IMG/VR virus record: IMGVR_UViG_3300037248_000059
Coordinates: 1 to 40,665 of that record
Strand: one strand, 5' to 3'
DNA from: a virus
DNA: 40,665 nucleotides
This document shows positions 1 to 10,767 of this stretch, one piece after another (position 1 is the first letter of the stretch; every line of letters begins with the position of its first letter). The translations under genes were made by a program, and so were the position numbers. The notes under the pieces are model-generated. The model did not search any database and had not been told where the DNA came from. It saw nothing but the letters and a program-made list of their open reading frames with translations.

Positions 1-546
1 GACGATGGGAGGCTTGTCGCGCTGGAGCCAACGTGTAGACCCGGCGTGCCTGCTACATCCTACGAAATGATTGAGGGGATGGACTCATCTGTCGGTGAGC
101 TTTTGTCGGCAATGGCGAAGGGGATCAACCGGAAGATTGAGATCCACATGGGCTTGGGGATGGTGATGTGCGTGGTGGCGAAACCATTTCCCTTAGAGGC
201 AGATGTTGAGGACGATGCGACCAGCATGGGAGAGCGGCTATGGATTCTGCAGGACGGGGTTCCAGTTTCGGAATTCACCCTCGAGCAACGACGTCACATC
301 CACCTGTACAACTTCAAACTGAAGGAGAACGCGGAGTCGGGCGAGACGTATTATTCCGTACCAACCAAGAGTGGGTATCTTTACACAGTGACCGCCCGCG
401 GGGAGTATATCTCGACTATGCGCGATTCTCTAATCCACTACATCAAGCAGAACACTTTTATCTCTGGCATGAAATTCCGCCAGGATATCGGCAAGCGCGT
501 GGAGCAATTCGAATATGAGCAAGAGATGTCCGGATCAGTATCCTGA
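1..546 (+). CDS. PurD-like ATP-grasp ligase, C-terminal part (5' end outside window)
   Basis: The frame is open from base 1 to the TGA at 544-546, so this is the 3' part of a longer gene; a GTG at 46 is only an internal codon. The C-terminus matches the last domain of phosphoribosylamine-glycine ligase (GAR synthetase, PurD): a KPFPLEAD segment where PurD has GYP, then HIHLYNF, then SGYLYTVTARGEYISTMRDS, then GMKFRQDIGKRV, which corresponds to the PurD ending with VTA.G, an A..Y helix and YR.DIG.R. In bacteria PurD joins phosphoribosylamine and glycine with ATP in purine synthesis. The catalytic ATP-grasp part is not visible, so activity cannot be judged. The stop overlaps the next ATG by one base. 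Family membership is inferred from these motifs alone. Confidence 0.6.
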   Translation, partial: DDGRLVALEPTCRPGVPATSYEMIEGMDSSVGELLSAMAKGINRKIEIHMGLGMVMCVVAKPFPLEADVEDDATSMGERLWILQDGVPVSEFTLEQRRHIHLYNFKLKENAESGETYYSVPTKSGYLYTVTARGEYISTMRDSLIHYIKQNTFISGMKFRQDIGKRVEQFEYEQEMSGSVS

Positions 547-3500
547 TGAATATGAACCGGAACCTTACGAGGATGGGCATGAAGAGTCTTTTGAAATTGC
601 TGGTGATTCTGGGCTTGGCGACGAGCCTCTGGAGTCAGACCTCGAACGTGACGGCGACAATTACGGACCCGGATGGGCAGACCTGGAATAACGGCACCTA
701 CACGATCAGCTTCATCCCAACCCCCGGCAATCCCGGCCCATTCAGTTGGAACGGGAATCCGAACTTCCCGCAGAACTATACAGGTTCGTTGAATGGCGCG
801 GGAGTGTTGACCGTCAGTATTCCGGATAACTCGTTCATCGTTCCCCGCGGGAGTTTGTGGCAATTCACGCTTTGCTCTAGGACTTCTGCTCCATGCCAAA
901 ACGTCCAGTTGTCTGTGACCGGAGCGAATCCGAATCTCTCGACGCCGCTCAGTACTCCCTTAATCGCTCCCCGGTTCAGTGCTGGCCAGTACTCATTTGG
1001 ATACCTCGATGTCGAGGTTAACGCCCCGATCATTAACAGTGTTCTGGCTCCTGGCATCGTCTACTACAACGTGACCAACCAGATTCAGAGAATATGGAAC
1101 GGATCGGCGTGGGCCAACAATTCAGGTGGCGGATCAGGGACGATCACGGGAATCAACACGAATGCTGGGAGCGGTCTGATCGGCGGTGGTCTGAGTGGGA
1201 CCCTGAATTTGTCCCTTACGAATACTTGCGCGGCCAGTCAGGTACTGCAATGGAACGGCTCCGGCTGGGTGTGCTCATCGGCCGGCACAGGCACCGTCAC
1301 TGGATCTGGCGCATCCCCGATATTTCCGATCTGGACAGGAACGAATGCTCTAGGCAGTTCGAATCTGACTAACATTCCCGGTCCTCCTGCCGGCGTGAAT
1401 TATTCACTGGGGAGCGGTCTGTCGTGGCAGATCGACGCGAACAATGTCAATTTCAATTCTGGCTGCGCCGGCAGTTGTAGCATTTTGATCCAGAATAGCT
1501 ACGCTCCGGGGGCAAACAATAACGCTGGTGGGATACTGATCCGCGGGGCTCCTGCTACGGGGAGTGCCAATGCTGGACCAGTAGAAATTCTTGGCGGATC
1601 GACGAATGGCGCTGGTAACGGATCCTCGGTTGTAGCCGGAGCTGGCGGTTCAAACGGTTTCGGAGCTATCGGCGGGAATGTCAATATCACTGGCGGCAGC
1701 ACAACCGCAAGCAACTCCGGTGGGAGTATTTTCCTAACCCCCGGCACTGGTGGATCTGGAAATGGGGCGGTCAATATTTCCGGTCTAGCCAATGGCTGTT
1801 TGAATATCACCGGTGGGGTGGTTGGAACCACCGGTTCGGCGTGCGGGAGTGGTAGCGGTGGTGGGACGGTAACGAGCTTCTCGGCGGGTTCTCTGTCTCC
1901 GCTGTTTACAACCAGTGTGGCCACGGGAACCACAACGCCGGTGCTTTCCTTCACCCTCTCAACAGCCACGCAGAATACGTTGTTCGGGGCAGCAACTAGT
2001 ACTACGCCAGCCTATAACCCCGTTCCCGGATGTTCTGGCGCCCAGAACGCGCTGATCTGGACTACGAATACAGGGTTTGGCTGTAACACAATTGCGACAG
2101 GTGGACCTGGGACTGGTACGGCCAACTCGGTGGCTACATGGGTTTCAAGCTCAAGCCTCGGTAGCATCGTCGGAACTGTCAGCGGTCAGACACTGACAGC
2201 AGTCAACTCTTCGGCTCCGGTGTTTGCCTCCGCTGGCCTGGCCGATAGCGTCAACTCTCCGGTAACGTCGGCGTCGTACACAATTGCTTGCGACAGTTCA
2301 ACAACGGTCATCGATCGCACGCACATCCTCAGATTCCAGTCCGGTGCTAGCACTCCAGTTGTGCCGCTGTCCACCGCCACTGGATGCACGGGTGGGTTTG
2401 TAACGGCCGTGATTGATGACGGTGCCGGGAGTTTGGTGTTCGGTCGTACCAGTCCAGATACATTCAGCGTGTTCAATGGTTCGTCGGCATCGGACGGGCA
2501 AACATCTTTCACACTCACAAATGGTCAGTTTGCGACATTGACCCAAGGGGCTCCGGGAATCTGGGAAGTGCGGGTCAGTTCTTATATCTACCCAGGATCT
2601 GGCATTGCTAACTCGACGGGCTCGGCCTGGGCAACGTCATATGCGACAACTGGCAGCGGGACGAATGTAGTCCTGCAAACCACGCCTACGATCAACGGTC
2701 CTACCATGTCCAATCCGACACTGGGCCTCGCATCGTCGCCGAGCGCGGTACTTCAGAATTACACATCTAGTGTTATTACTCCCGGCCTGATTGTCAAAAT
2801 TGATCCTGGCGTAAACGATACGGTGTTGGCAGTCACGACTTCAGACACTGAGGCGGTCGGCATCGTGCAGGCATCGCCAGCTAGTTCGTCTAATGTCGCA
2901 ATAAGCGGAGCAGCCTTCTGCACGTTTGATAGCACTCCGACCGCTGGGCATTATGTCCAGATTTCGACTACCACATCCTCGAACTGCCATGATGCTGGGG
3001 CAACGCCGCCGACTTCGGGATCGGTCGTGGTTGGCCGGGTGATCGATAGCACGGGAAATGTGGACGTAAGAATCACGCCGTTGGCTGGCAGTAGTTCGCC
3101 TGCTTTCTCTGCGGTGACGTCTGGTACGAACCTAAACACCTTGGCTGTAGGCGGAGTCGGCAGTTTAGTTCCTACAGGTGTTGGACAAATTACTGGTAAC
3201 GGCCTATTCCTGAGCACAGGCGGACTGAGCGGATTGCCAATTCCGTTCACGCCTTCGGTTGCTTCAGTAGCGAGCAGCGGCGGAGGTTTGACTTACAACA
3301 CGGCGTATTTCTTTAGAACGGCATATTCGAATGGTACCCAGACTTCCGTAGGTAGTGAAGAGGTTAGTCTTGAGCCAGTCAATTTTCCAAGTTCGACTTG
3401 CACGGCGTCGTTGACTGTTTGCGAGATGGTGATTACTTCACCTCCAGCGATTCCTGGTGTAACTGGCGGGACCTGGACTTTCTACAGTTCGACTACGACA

Positions 3501-5261
3501 GGCACAGAGAAAGCGAACAGCGCCTGCACGAATCTTTCGATTGGCACAAACTGCACGTTCACGGCGGTTGGTACGGGAGCATCGGTTCCAACAACTCAGT
3601 CGCCTCAAATTCTTCCTCCCGGCACGATCGTGAATGACTGCGGCGTGAATCAAGGTATCCCGTGGCTCTACGGATTCAAGTCAGATGGCGACAATCACGC
3701 GCTGGCAATGTTCGATTCGACTACGAACACAACGCAGTCTCCGAATGGCCCTGTGATCGGCGGCACGATGCATTGGTGTACCCGCACAGTGTTTGATGAC
3801 ACGGGTTATAACGGCGGAAATCTGATGCCGAATAGCACAGGCGGAAGAGCCTCCTTCGTGAATATCTATCACCTTCCCGGCATCAACTCTGGGCAAGGAT
3901 GCTGCCCCACGGGAAGTCAACAAGACGACAGAACGTTGAGCGTGTTTGGTGATGCGCCTGTAGGTGACAATAGTACGCGTACTGGCGCTCAGTTGACCGT
4001 GTATCTTGAAAGCGGACAAAACGGCCATGCCACGCTAATAAACGGTCAGTCCATCACGACCAGTATGGCTTCGCTACGCGCGAACACATTCCTCGATTCG
4101 GACGTAGCCAGCACAACGTTCACTGGCTCGATGTTCGGAGTCGATTCGACAATTGAATTTGAGTCAGGAGTAATTTCCAGTTCGACGGCTGCCGTCCATG
4201 GACAGGTATCTTTTCCGGGTACAATGACTACGGGAACGCAGACTGAAGCGGATTCATTCTTCGCGGATACCCTCGGAACGACCAGCACTCACTTGGCAAT
4301 CTACGCCGGATTCCATGCTCATGCTGCCCACTCTTACGCTTCGACATACAACGCTGGTGGATGGTTCGAGGACTACGGAACAGGCAACACGAATTTCAAC
4401 ATCTTAAGCGATGCCACTTCAAGTAATTTTGCCCACAACTACTTTGGTGGAGTGAGTACCTTCGAGCAAGGCATTACCGGGTCTATTCTGCCAACGGCGA
4501 TCACTGCTCCAACTGGTGGCATTTCTATCGCTCCGACTTGCGTATCTGGTTGTACAACAACGTGGACTTACAAACTAGTGGCAAAAGATGCGATGGGCGG
4601 GTGGGCTTCAGTCCCACTATCGCTGAATACCGTCCTTGGAGCCGCCACACTCAATGGAAGCAATTTCAATACAATCACTTCGGGGGGTGGCGCCGGGAAG
4701 GTTCCTTGGACGGGTTCCACGTTTGGTATCTATTCGTTTGACGTATACCGCACTACGGCAGGCGGGACACCTTCGACTACAGGTTACATTGGCAATTTTA
4801 CTTGCCTGATCTCGGGTGTCTCGTGCACTTTTGTTGACAATGGCCTAGCCATATCGACTCCAAATAACTCTGAGCCCTTGACGCCTCCTACGTGGAATAC
4901 AAGTGGAGCCGGGGGCGGAGTCACAATCAGGACAACGACGAACTGCCAAGGGGTTGGTACAGCGGCTAATCCCAGTGTTGCATCTTGTAGTGCCGCGCCT
5001 GCCGGATTGTTTTCATGCGCTACGAATGCTGCCACTGGTACGTGTGTGGTCAATACTACGGTTGTGACCACGAATAGCGCCATTCATATCGAACCGGATT
5101 CTTCCATTGGCGGAGTTCTGGGAGTGACGTGCAATACGACTGTCGATTCCGGCTTGACTGCGCCTAGAATCTCGGCGCGAACTCCAGGGACAAGTTTCAC
5201 GATCGCGCTCGGTACGTTTACGACAAATCCAGAATGCTTTACTTATACGATCATCAACTAG
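546..5261 (+). CDS. Large secreted-type tail fibre / appendage protein (1571 aa)
   Basis: A very long Gly/Ser/Thr-rich, Lys-poor protein with low-complexity beta repeats, typical of phage fibres (segments such as GTVTSFSAGSLSPLFTT and TGSGTNVVLQTTPT). The N-terminus carries a clear Sec signal peptide (KSLLKLLVILGLATSLWSQ). ATG 546 overlaps the previous stop, but ATG 579 has a better SD (ACGAGG at 568-572) and gives a compact signal peptide, so 579 may be the true start. Cys pairs (GCAGSCS, CVSGC) are scattered and could form disulphides after export. The last ~100 residues (TTNSAIHIEPDSSIG ... PGTSFTIALGTFTTNPECF) look like a C-terminal beta domain seen in acidobacterial secreted proteins. 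Role inferred: host binding or surface decoration. Confidence 0.7.
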   Translation: MNMNRNLTRMGMKSLLKLLVILGLATSLWSQTSNVTATITDPDGQTWNNGTYTISFIPTPGNPGPFSWNGNPNFPQNYTGSLNGAGVLTVSIPDNSFIVPRGSLWQFTLCSRTSAPCQNVQLSVTGANPNLSTPLSTPLIAPRFSAGQYSFGYLDVEVNAPIINSVLAPGIVYYNVTNQIQRIWNGSAWANNSGGGSGTITGINTNAGSGLIGGGLSGTLNLSLTNTCAASQVLQWNGSGWVCSSAGTGTVTGSGASPIFPIWTGTNALGSSNLTNIPGPPAGVNYSLGSGLSWQIDANNVNFNSGCAGSCSILIQNSYAPGANNNAGGILIRGAPATGSANAGPVEILGGSTNGAGNGSSVVAGAGGSNGFGAIGGNVNITGGSTTASNSGGSIFLTPGTGGSGNGAVNISGLANGCLNITGGVVGTTGSACGSGSGGGTVTSFSAGSLSPLFTTSVATGTTTPVLSFTLSTATQNTLFGAATSTTPAYNPVPGCSGAQNALIWTTNTGFGCNTIATGGPGTGTANSVATWVSSSSLGSIVGTVSGQTLTAVNSSAPVFASAGLADSVNSPVTSASYTIACDSSTTVIDRTHILRFQSGASTPVVPLSTATGCTGGFVTAVIDDGAGSLVFGRTSPDTFSVFNGSSASDGQTSFTLTNGQFATLTQGAPGIWEVRVSSYIYPGSGIANSTGSAWATSYATTGSGTNVVLQTTPTINGPTMSNPTLGLASSPSAVLQNYTSSVITPGLIVKIDPGVNDTVLAVTTSDTEAVGIVQASPASSSNVAISGAAFCTFDSTPTAGHYVQISTTTSSNCHDAGATPPTSGSVVVGRVIDSTGNVDVRITPLAGSSSPAFSAVTSGTNLNTLAVGGVGSLVPTGVGQITGNGLFLSTGGLSGLPIPFTPSVASVASSGGGLTYNTAYFFRTAYSNGTQTSVGSEEVSLEPVNFPSSTCTASLTVCEMVITSPPAIPGVTGGTWTFYSSTTTGTEKANSACTNLSIGTNCTFTAVGTGASVPTTQSPQILPPGTIVNDCGVNQGIPWLYGFKSDGDNHALAMFDSTTNTTQSPNGPVIGGTMHWCTRTVFDDTGYNGGNLMPNSTGGRASFVNIYHLPGINSGQGCCPTGSQQDDRTLSVFGDAPVGDNSTRTGAQLTVYLESGQNGHATLINGQSITTSMASLRANTFLDSDVASTTFTGSMFGVDSTIEFESGVISSSTAAVHGQVSFPGTMTTGTQTEADSFFADTLGTTSTHLAIYAGFHAHAAHSYASTYNAGGWFEDYGTGNTNFNILSDATSSNFAHNYFGGVSTFEQGITGSILPTAITAPTGGISIAPTCVSGCTTTWTYKLVAKDAMGGWASVPLSLNTVLGAATLNGSNFNTITSGGGAGKVPWTGSTFGIYSFDVYRTTAGGTPSTTGYIGNFTCLISGVSCTFVDNGLAISTPNNSEPLTPPTWNTSGAGGGVTIRTTTNCQGVGTAANPSVASCSAAPAGLFSCATNAATGTCVVNTTVVTTNSAIHIEPDSSIGGVLGVTCNTTVDSGLTAPRISARTPGTSFTIALGTFTTNPECFTYTIIN

Positions 5262-5274
5262 AGGAGCAACTTCG

Positions 5275-5682
5275 ATGTTAAAAGCAATTGCGGTCACCAT
5301 CATCTGTAGCTTGGCGGCGCTGGCTCAGCACCAAGATGGACCGAGCAACGCGCCAATGCCGCCCCCGCCTAAGTCAGAAGTTCGTGGGCATCTCAAGGCC
5401 ACAGCGCAGGCCGATACTCTCGACAATGTTGGCGTGCCGATGAATTTCGAATACTCGGGATCAACTGGCCCCAATATTCAGCTCTACTGGAATTTTGGCG
5501 ACATGCCTTTGCGCGTTCTCGGGGGAGCCAAACAATCGCATACCTTCAAGAGAGCAGGCGTATTTGAGGTTACCGTCGTCGCTATCGACAAAAGCGATAA
5601 AGAGGGTCGGCAGACTACCGAAAGTTTCCGTGTGAAGATTAACCCGTCATGGGAATTTCCTACTGACCCAGACGCCAAATAA
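5275..5682 (+). CDS. Secreted PKD-domain protein
   Basis: 135 aa. Residues 1-18 form a signal peptide (MLKAIAVTIICSLAALA, then QHQ). After a Pro-rich linker, residues ~45-125 form one PKD/Ig-like domain, recognised by LYWNFGD, a HTFKRAGVFEVTVVAID strand pair and a final strand. PKD domains are extracellular beta-sandwiches used for adhesion or as spacers. SD GAGGAGC precedes ATG 5275. The gene sits between two giant signal-peptide proteins and probably belongs to the same appendage. No catalytic residues are visible. Confidence 0.7.
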   Translation: MLKAIAVTIICSLAALAQHQDGPSNAPMPPPPKSEVRGHLKATAQADTLDNVGVPMNFEYSGSTGPNIQLYWNFGDMPLRVLGGAKQSHTFKRAGVFEVTVVAIDKSDKEGRQTTESFRVKINPSWEFPTDPDAK

Positions 5683-5684
5683 AT

Positions 5685-8600
5685 ATGCGCTGGCTCCTAA
5701 TTCTCGCGCTCGCATTGAGTTTATCTTGCGCTGCTTTTGGGCAGACTTGCCCGAAGGGAACTGCATACGCAGACGGCTGTCTAGGGGCAGCAGTAGGAAC
5801 AGCTCAACTACCGCATCTACTGGATTTGCAGCAAGTTACTGCTTTAAATATTTTGGGTGGGAGTGGCTACACCAACGGCACCTACTCATGGACAAGCACG
5901 GGCGGAGGGTGTTCAATTGCTGCATCGGGCACAGTGACAGTTTCAGGGGGCGCTGTTGGCGGCCCGTATGGGGGAAGCTACACTATTTCAAATGAAGGCT
6001 CAGGGTGCACTTCAGCACCAACTGTCGCAATACCTGGTGGGGCGGGTAGTGGGAGCGGCGCTTCAATATCCGCAACTGTTTATAACGGAGTTCCGCCATG
6101 GAATGTTGCAGGTGTGAACTATGCCGTTGGTGTACCAAGCGGGACATCACTTGCAGATCCTACGACTGGCGGCCTTCCCAGTGGCTGTACTTACGCATCG
6201 AATCTAGTTACCTGTACGGGCGCCAATTTCGATCTAAACGGTTTTGACTTCACCCTCCACAACACTAATCTTTCTATCAACGCATCAGGTAATTGCGCTG
6301 TCAGTAACAATAGTTTCGTCATTAACTCTAACAATCCAAATTGGATCGTCGCCATATCCACTTCTAATACCTGTAATATTACATTCCAAAATAATAGCAT
6401 CAACGGGCTAGCCACAATCGGCGGGAGCGGCAGCGGATTTAATGCTAACCCTACTTGGATTCTTGATCCCGGTGGGAGCGGGGACATTACCTTGCTTTAC
6501 AACTACTGCCACAACATGGATTCCAAGTGCACGCAGATAAGCGGAAATACATCGCGTACTAAGACTTACACTGAAAAATACAATCTGTTTTATGCTTATG
6601 GCGAGTGTTCCACCCCGCCCTGCTCGCACGGCGAAGCGGAGTACACTTACTCCCCTGCATCGGCGACGATAATCCCGGTTTTCTCGTTTAATACGTACTT
6701 TGTCCCATTCCACAATTCACCTGCCAATCTCACGGCTTTGCAGGCGGTGCAAGGGGACACGGTTATTTTGGCAAATGGTTCCATCGATCATAATGTAAAT
6801 TTGGCTCCCGGCCCCGCAGCGAACAATGGGACTTGCGGTACAGCGGGCAACCATGCCTATACTGCGTCGGCAAATATATATGATGGGTTCCAGAGCGGTG
6901 GAGGGTTGAACAACGTCACATTCGACTATAACTACTTGGATGGTTCGGCACTTTTCTTCAACTGGTATCACACCAATGGGTCAGGGCTGATCTATCAAAA
7001 CAATATCGATGCTGGCGGCGGAGGGTTGTGCAACCAGAGCGGAAAGTCTGCGGCCACAGCTCCTGTAGCCTCTCCAGCCAGCGGGACATATAGCGGAACA
7101 CAAACGATAACACTGAGTAATCCTTCTGGCGCTCCGGTAGTCTGCTGGAACACGAACACGTCACCGGTTACGAATCAGGCTACGGGATGCAAGAATGGGA
7201 CAGTTTATACCGGACCGATCACTGTTAACTCTAGCGAGACTCTGTATTATGTTGCCGGAGGAACAGGAGTAGACGACAGCATCCAAGCGTCCTCTACGTA
7301 TACAATCTACACGGCCTATGGCCCTCCGAACTATGCCGGATCGCCGTCCACTAATCCCACGGCAAACTATATCGTTCCTCCTCCTGCTACTCCGAATGCG
7401 AGCGTGGCTTGTGCCGTGGGCGGGCTGAATACGAATTGCCGTTCGTACTCGCTGGGAGCTAAGACGGTATTCACGGATAGCTCTTACTTGACGTGGATGG
7501 GGTTTGCGGACCTGAATACAGCGACGATCTGCACGGGGCCTCTAAGCGCACAGGATCATCTGAACGTGAACTGGACGGCAGGCAAGGGCGGTTCATCTCT
7601 CATCCCGCTGGTGAATCATAATTCAACTTTGGCCGGTCTCGAAACGACATCTGGCGAGTACATTACGATCATCAAGAATGGCTTCTGTGTTGCGCCCACC
7701 TATCAGGTATCTGGTGAACCTGCTGGTGGTCCGCACGATGTAGCCAATAACTCAGCCTGCGGAGTGACAACGGAGTGCTCGATTCTGATTACGCAGGCTA
7801 TGAATCTGAGCAATCCCGGATCAAACTCGACATCGTTTAACTTCGGCGCTCCGTTCATGGATTTACAAGACCCTAGTGTGGCGTGGATATATGGAACGAA
7901 TACGCAGAACACGACATCGAATCTCTGGGTCAATAAGGCAATCTTTGGTGGAACCAATCAGCATACAGCGAGTTTTGTTCCTGATGGCTCGTTCACGTTG
8001 GCCACGACTCCGACTGTGGATTTCCAATACGCCCTTCCGGTCACTTACGCTCCGGTCTATTCCACGAGTCCAGTTGCAGTAGCGGCTGGGGATTACACGA
8101 TTCATCAACTGATTGCCCCTCCGAGTGCAAACGCTGAATTCCTTCAGTACGCTCCGCTCACTGCCTATAATGCTGGTGATATCACCGTTCCTGGAACAAA
8201 TGGAGATGGCGTCACAACCAATCCTGGAGCCTGTATGTATAAGGTTCTAGTTGGCGGCACAACTGGATCGTCTGCACCTAATTTTGGAAGTATCAATCCA
8301 TGTCAGACTCACGCAGTTACGGACGGGACGGTTAAGTGGCAGAATCTATCTTCCACGGCGCAGTTTCTTTATGAGAATACTGGAACCGCTGGCACCACGT
8401 CAGGATCGTCAGCGCAGTGGATTTTAACTCCCGCGACGCTAGCTTCGACTTGCTCTATTACTTCTGGCTCTGTCACGCTCACCTGCCCAAGCAGCACCTT
8501 TGCAGCGGCAGACGATGGGCAGGCTGTCTCCGTGAGTGGAGCGGGGGCTGCGGGCGCAACACTGTATGGAATTATCACTGCACTGTCAGGGACAACTACG

Positions 8601-10757
8601 GCCACGTTGTCAGGGCCAGCCGTAACCTCAGTCACTTCCTCAGCTACGGTTTCACTCACAGGTCATCCTAACCTTCTCGGATTCCATAATGATTCAGGCG
8701 GGATCAAGTGGACGAACGTTGGACCTGCCTATGTTCCCATTTCCGCTGGCGCATGGGATGATGCCTCTGGCGTGAGTTACGATCAGAGTACGTTTGCGAT
8801 GGCCATGTCCACCAACTCTTATGGTCCGTGGACCAAGGGTGGAGATGATTATCTCAGTCAGACGGCAGCACAGCAGAACACTGGACAGTGGATGACGGTT
8901 TGCAAAGTTGCCGATCCGGTTAGCGGGAATCCGGCTTGCTATGTTCTTGACATGATTACAGGCTGGCAATCAAACGTCACGGGCTGCGCGAGCCTGTCGA
9001 ATTGCTCTGGTGGCACGCTGACAGCCATTGGCGTGATGAATGCCGACATCAATCCGTGTCCAACAGGATCGGCGGGATTCAGTCCATGTCCATCTACCCC
9101 ACCACAACCAAACTGTGCGTCCAGTGTTCACAATGAAAAACTATCTCCGAGCGGTAATTTTGTGTTCCTAACGGGCTTTTTTAACTTCTATGACGGAGCC
9201 AATGGAACGACGTACTGCTCTTTGGTGGAGAACTTCTATGGCTGGCTCCCGAATGGGATCAACAATAACAACGTGTTTGATGCAAATGTTAATTTCCAGA
9301 TCGCGGCTAGCGGCCTGCCGCACTTTGCTGTGGGCGCGAGCCATACTTATGGATTTCACAACGGCGGTCAGGGGCAGAATTCTGGCGTGATGACAGCGGC
9401 ATACACGAATACCAATCTCAGTGGCAACGGCGGCGGTTTGCCTCCGGGGTGTGGGAATGGTTCCGGCCAGTTCGCGTGCATCACTCTTAGTGGAGCGGCA
9501 CAACCTTATTTCAACATTCCTTATACATTCTCAATCGCCGGGCAATCGACTGGAGACACGGTCACGAATAACAACTACCTAATCAACGGAATCGCACAAA
9601 CCGTATACGGCACGCTCAATCCTCTCGTTTCTTACAATTGCAGCAATAGCTCCGGGACTTGTCCTGGACTCCCGAACGATGATCTTTTTCCAAGTTGGGA
9701 TCAGCACTTCGATCCTTCGTACAATCCCGGATTTACTGATACGGGATGGCTGATCGGAGTATCAAACACACTTGAGCCAACAATTGCAGTCAGCGTACCT
9801 TGGCAGAATCAGTTAATGGCCTTCCCAATGGTCAATTGTGCAACGAGTACGACAGGAACCCCGCCTAATCTAAATGGCTGTCCGGGTACGACTCCATTTG
9901 GTACAGCCAAACTCTTCTTTCATAGCTTCAGTTGCGTGAACTCGCCATTTTTCTCCACGAATGTTCCGATCAGCGAAACTGGGCAGGATGGCACGGTCAG
10001 CCTATTTGGAACTGACTTCTGCGGTCAATTCGGCTCTACAGGGCCGCTTCCGGGCTCTACAACGGGCCAGGGCGCACCGATGAATGGTTCGGGGCAGTTG
10101 GGCTACCTCCCGGCAACCTACGCCCCCTTTGGGCCTCAGCCAGCCGTAGCTGTTTGTTTCTGCGGCCCACCGTGGCAGGCAAACTACACCTACGCGGTCG
10201 GAAACGTGATTGCGCCTCTGATTGCCTCTGCCGGAGAGTCTGGCACGGGAGCATCGTCTGTCCTGCAGGTGATCGCCGCTTCGGGCGGAACACTGTGTTC
10301 TAGCCTTCCATGTTCCGGCTCGAGTCAGCCAGCGGCGTTTACCAGTTCGAGCCTGATTATTCCTTCGGCAGCGGTTGGAGTAACTTCCTGCTCTGATTCA
10401 GGATCGTCGGCAAGCTGTGTAACTTCTACGCAGGCATTTATTAGTGGTGGTACCTATCCCGCCAGCATTGTCATTGCAGGCAGCGGCACTACGGGCTATA
10501 ACGGGACGTGGGTGCTGACAGGGGCCACCGCAACGAGCGTTTCATTCACGGCCACAGGGCTAGGAACGTGCAGTTCATCTTGCGGGACGGTGTATCAGCA
10601 AGGGTCGCAGATAACGGACAACGGGTTAACGTGGCAGGCAGTGGCGAATGCGCCCAACACCAGGGGGGACGTTGTGCTCGTGAACCTAAATCCCTCGGGG
10701 GCAGTCCAAGTACCGGTCGCGCCAGCACCACAGATGCTCGCAGCGATCGCACATTGA
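5685..10757 (+). CDS. Giant secreted beta-helix / tail appendage protein (1690 aa)
   Basis: Begins two bases after the previous stop. Residues 1-20 are a signal peptide (RWLLILALALSLSCAAFGQ). Residues ~180-450 contain Asn-rich, short hydrophobic strands (such as NCNITFQNNSINGLATI and NVTFDYNYLDGSALFFNWYH) of the right-handed parallel beta-helix or pectate-lyase type. Residues ~458-541 form a chitobiase/hexosaminidase C-terminal-like module (SPASGTYSGTQTITLSNPSG ... YTGPITVNSSETLYYVAGG). The remainder is a long beta-rich, Cys-containing region with several WQ/WTNVG-type blocks. The combination suggests a polysaccharide-binding or depolymerising spike, but no catalytic site is identified. Neighbours suggest joint assembly with the fibre and Fn3 proteins. 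Confidence 0.65.
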   Translation: MRWLLILALALSLSCAAFGQTCPKGTAYADGCLGAAVGTAQLPHLLDLQQVTALNILGGSGYTNGTYSWTSTGGGCSIAASGTVTVSGGAVGGPYGGSYTISNEGSGCTSAPTVAIPGGAGSGSGASISATVYNGVPPWNVAGVNYAVGVPSGTSLADPTTGGLPSGCTYASNLVTCTGANFDLNGFDFTLHNTNLSINASGNCAVSNNSFVINSNNPNWIVAISTSNTCNITFQNNSINGLATIGGSGSGFNANPTWILDPGGSGDITLLYNYCHNMDSKCTQISGNTSRTKTYTEKYNLFYAYGECSTPPCSHGEAEYTYSPASATIIPVFSFNTYFVPFHNSPANLTALQAVQGDTVILANGSIDHNVNLAPGPAANNGTCGTAGNHAYTASANIYDGFQSGGGLNNVTFDYNYLDGSALFFNWYHTNGSGLIYQNNIDAGGGGLCNQSGKSAATAPVASPASGTYSGTQTITLSNPSGAPVVCWNTNTSPVTNQATGCKNGTVYTGPITVNSSETLYYVAGGTGVDDSIQASSTYTIYTAYGPPNYAGSPSTNPTANYIVPPPATPNASVACAVGGLNTNCRSYSLGAKTVFTDSSYLTWMGFADLNTATICTGPLSAQDHLNVNWTAGKGGSSLIPLVNHNSTLAGLETTSGEYITIIKNGFCVAPTYQVSGEPAGGPHDVANNSACGVTTECSILITQAMNLSNPGSNSTSFNFGAPFMDLQDPSVAWIYGTNTQNTTSNLWVNKAIFGGTNQHTASFVPDGSFTLATTPTVDFQYALPVTYAPVYSTSPVAVAAGDYTIHQLIAPPSANAEFLQYAPLTAYNAGDITVPGTNGDGVTTNPGACMYKVLVGGTTGSSAPNFGSINPCQTHAVTDGTVKWQNLSSTAQFLYENTGTAGTTSGSSAQWILTPATLASTCSITSGSVTLTCPSSTFAAADDGQAVSVSGAGAAGATLYGIITALSGTTTATLSGPAVTSVTSSATVSLTGHPNLLGFHNDSGGIKWTNVGPAYVPISAGAWDDASGVSYDQSTFAMAMSTNSYGPWTKGGDDYLSQTAAQQNTGQWMTVCKVADPVSGNPACYVLDMITGWQSNVTGCASLSNCSGGTLTAIGVMNADINPCPTGSAGFSPCPSTPPQPNCASSVHNEKLSPSGNFVFLTGFFNFYDGANGTTYCSLVENFYGWLPNGINNNNVFDANVNFQIAASGLPHFAVGASHTYGFHNGGQGQNSGVMTAAYTNTNLSGNGGGLPPGCGNGSGQFACITLSGAAQPYFNIPYTFSIAGQSTGDTVTNNNYLINGIAQTVYGTLNPLVSYNCSNSSGTCPGLPNDDLFPSWDQHFDPSYNPGFTDTGWLIGVSNTLEPTIAVSVPWQNQLMAFPMVNCATSTTGTPPNLNGCPGTTPFGTAKLFFHSFSCVNSPFFSTNVPISETGQDGTVSLFGTDFCGQFGSTGPLPGSTTGQGAPMNGSGQLGYLPATYAPFGPQPAVAVCFCGPPWQANYTYAVGNVIAPLIASAGESGTGASSVLQVIAASGGTLCSSLPCSGSSQPAAFTSSSLIIPSAAVGVTSCSDSGSSASCVTSTQAFISGGTYPASIVIAGSGTTGYNGTWVLTGATATSVSFTATGLGTCSSSCGTVYQQGSQITDNGLTWQAVANAPNTRGDVVLVNLNPSGAVQVPVAPAPQMLAAIAH

Positions 10758-10767
10758 AAGGACGAAC

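Noticed and set aside
1499-1969. Pro-rich minus-strand ORF opposite the fibre gene
   Set aside because: Pro/Val/Leu bias is the complement of the Gly/Thr/Asn-rich fibre repeats, an expected artefact.
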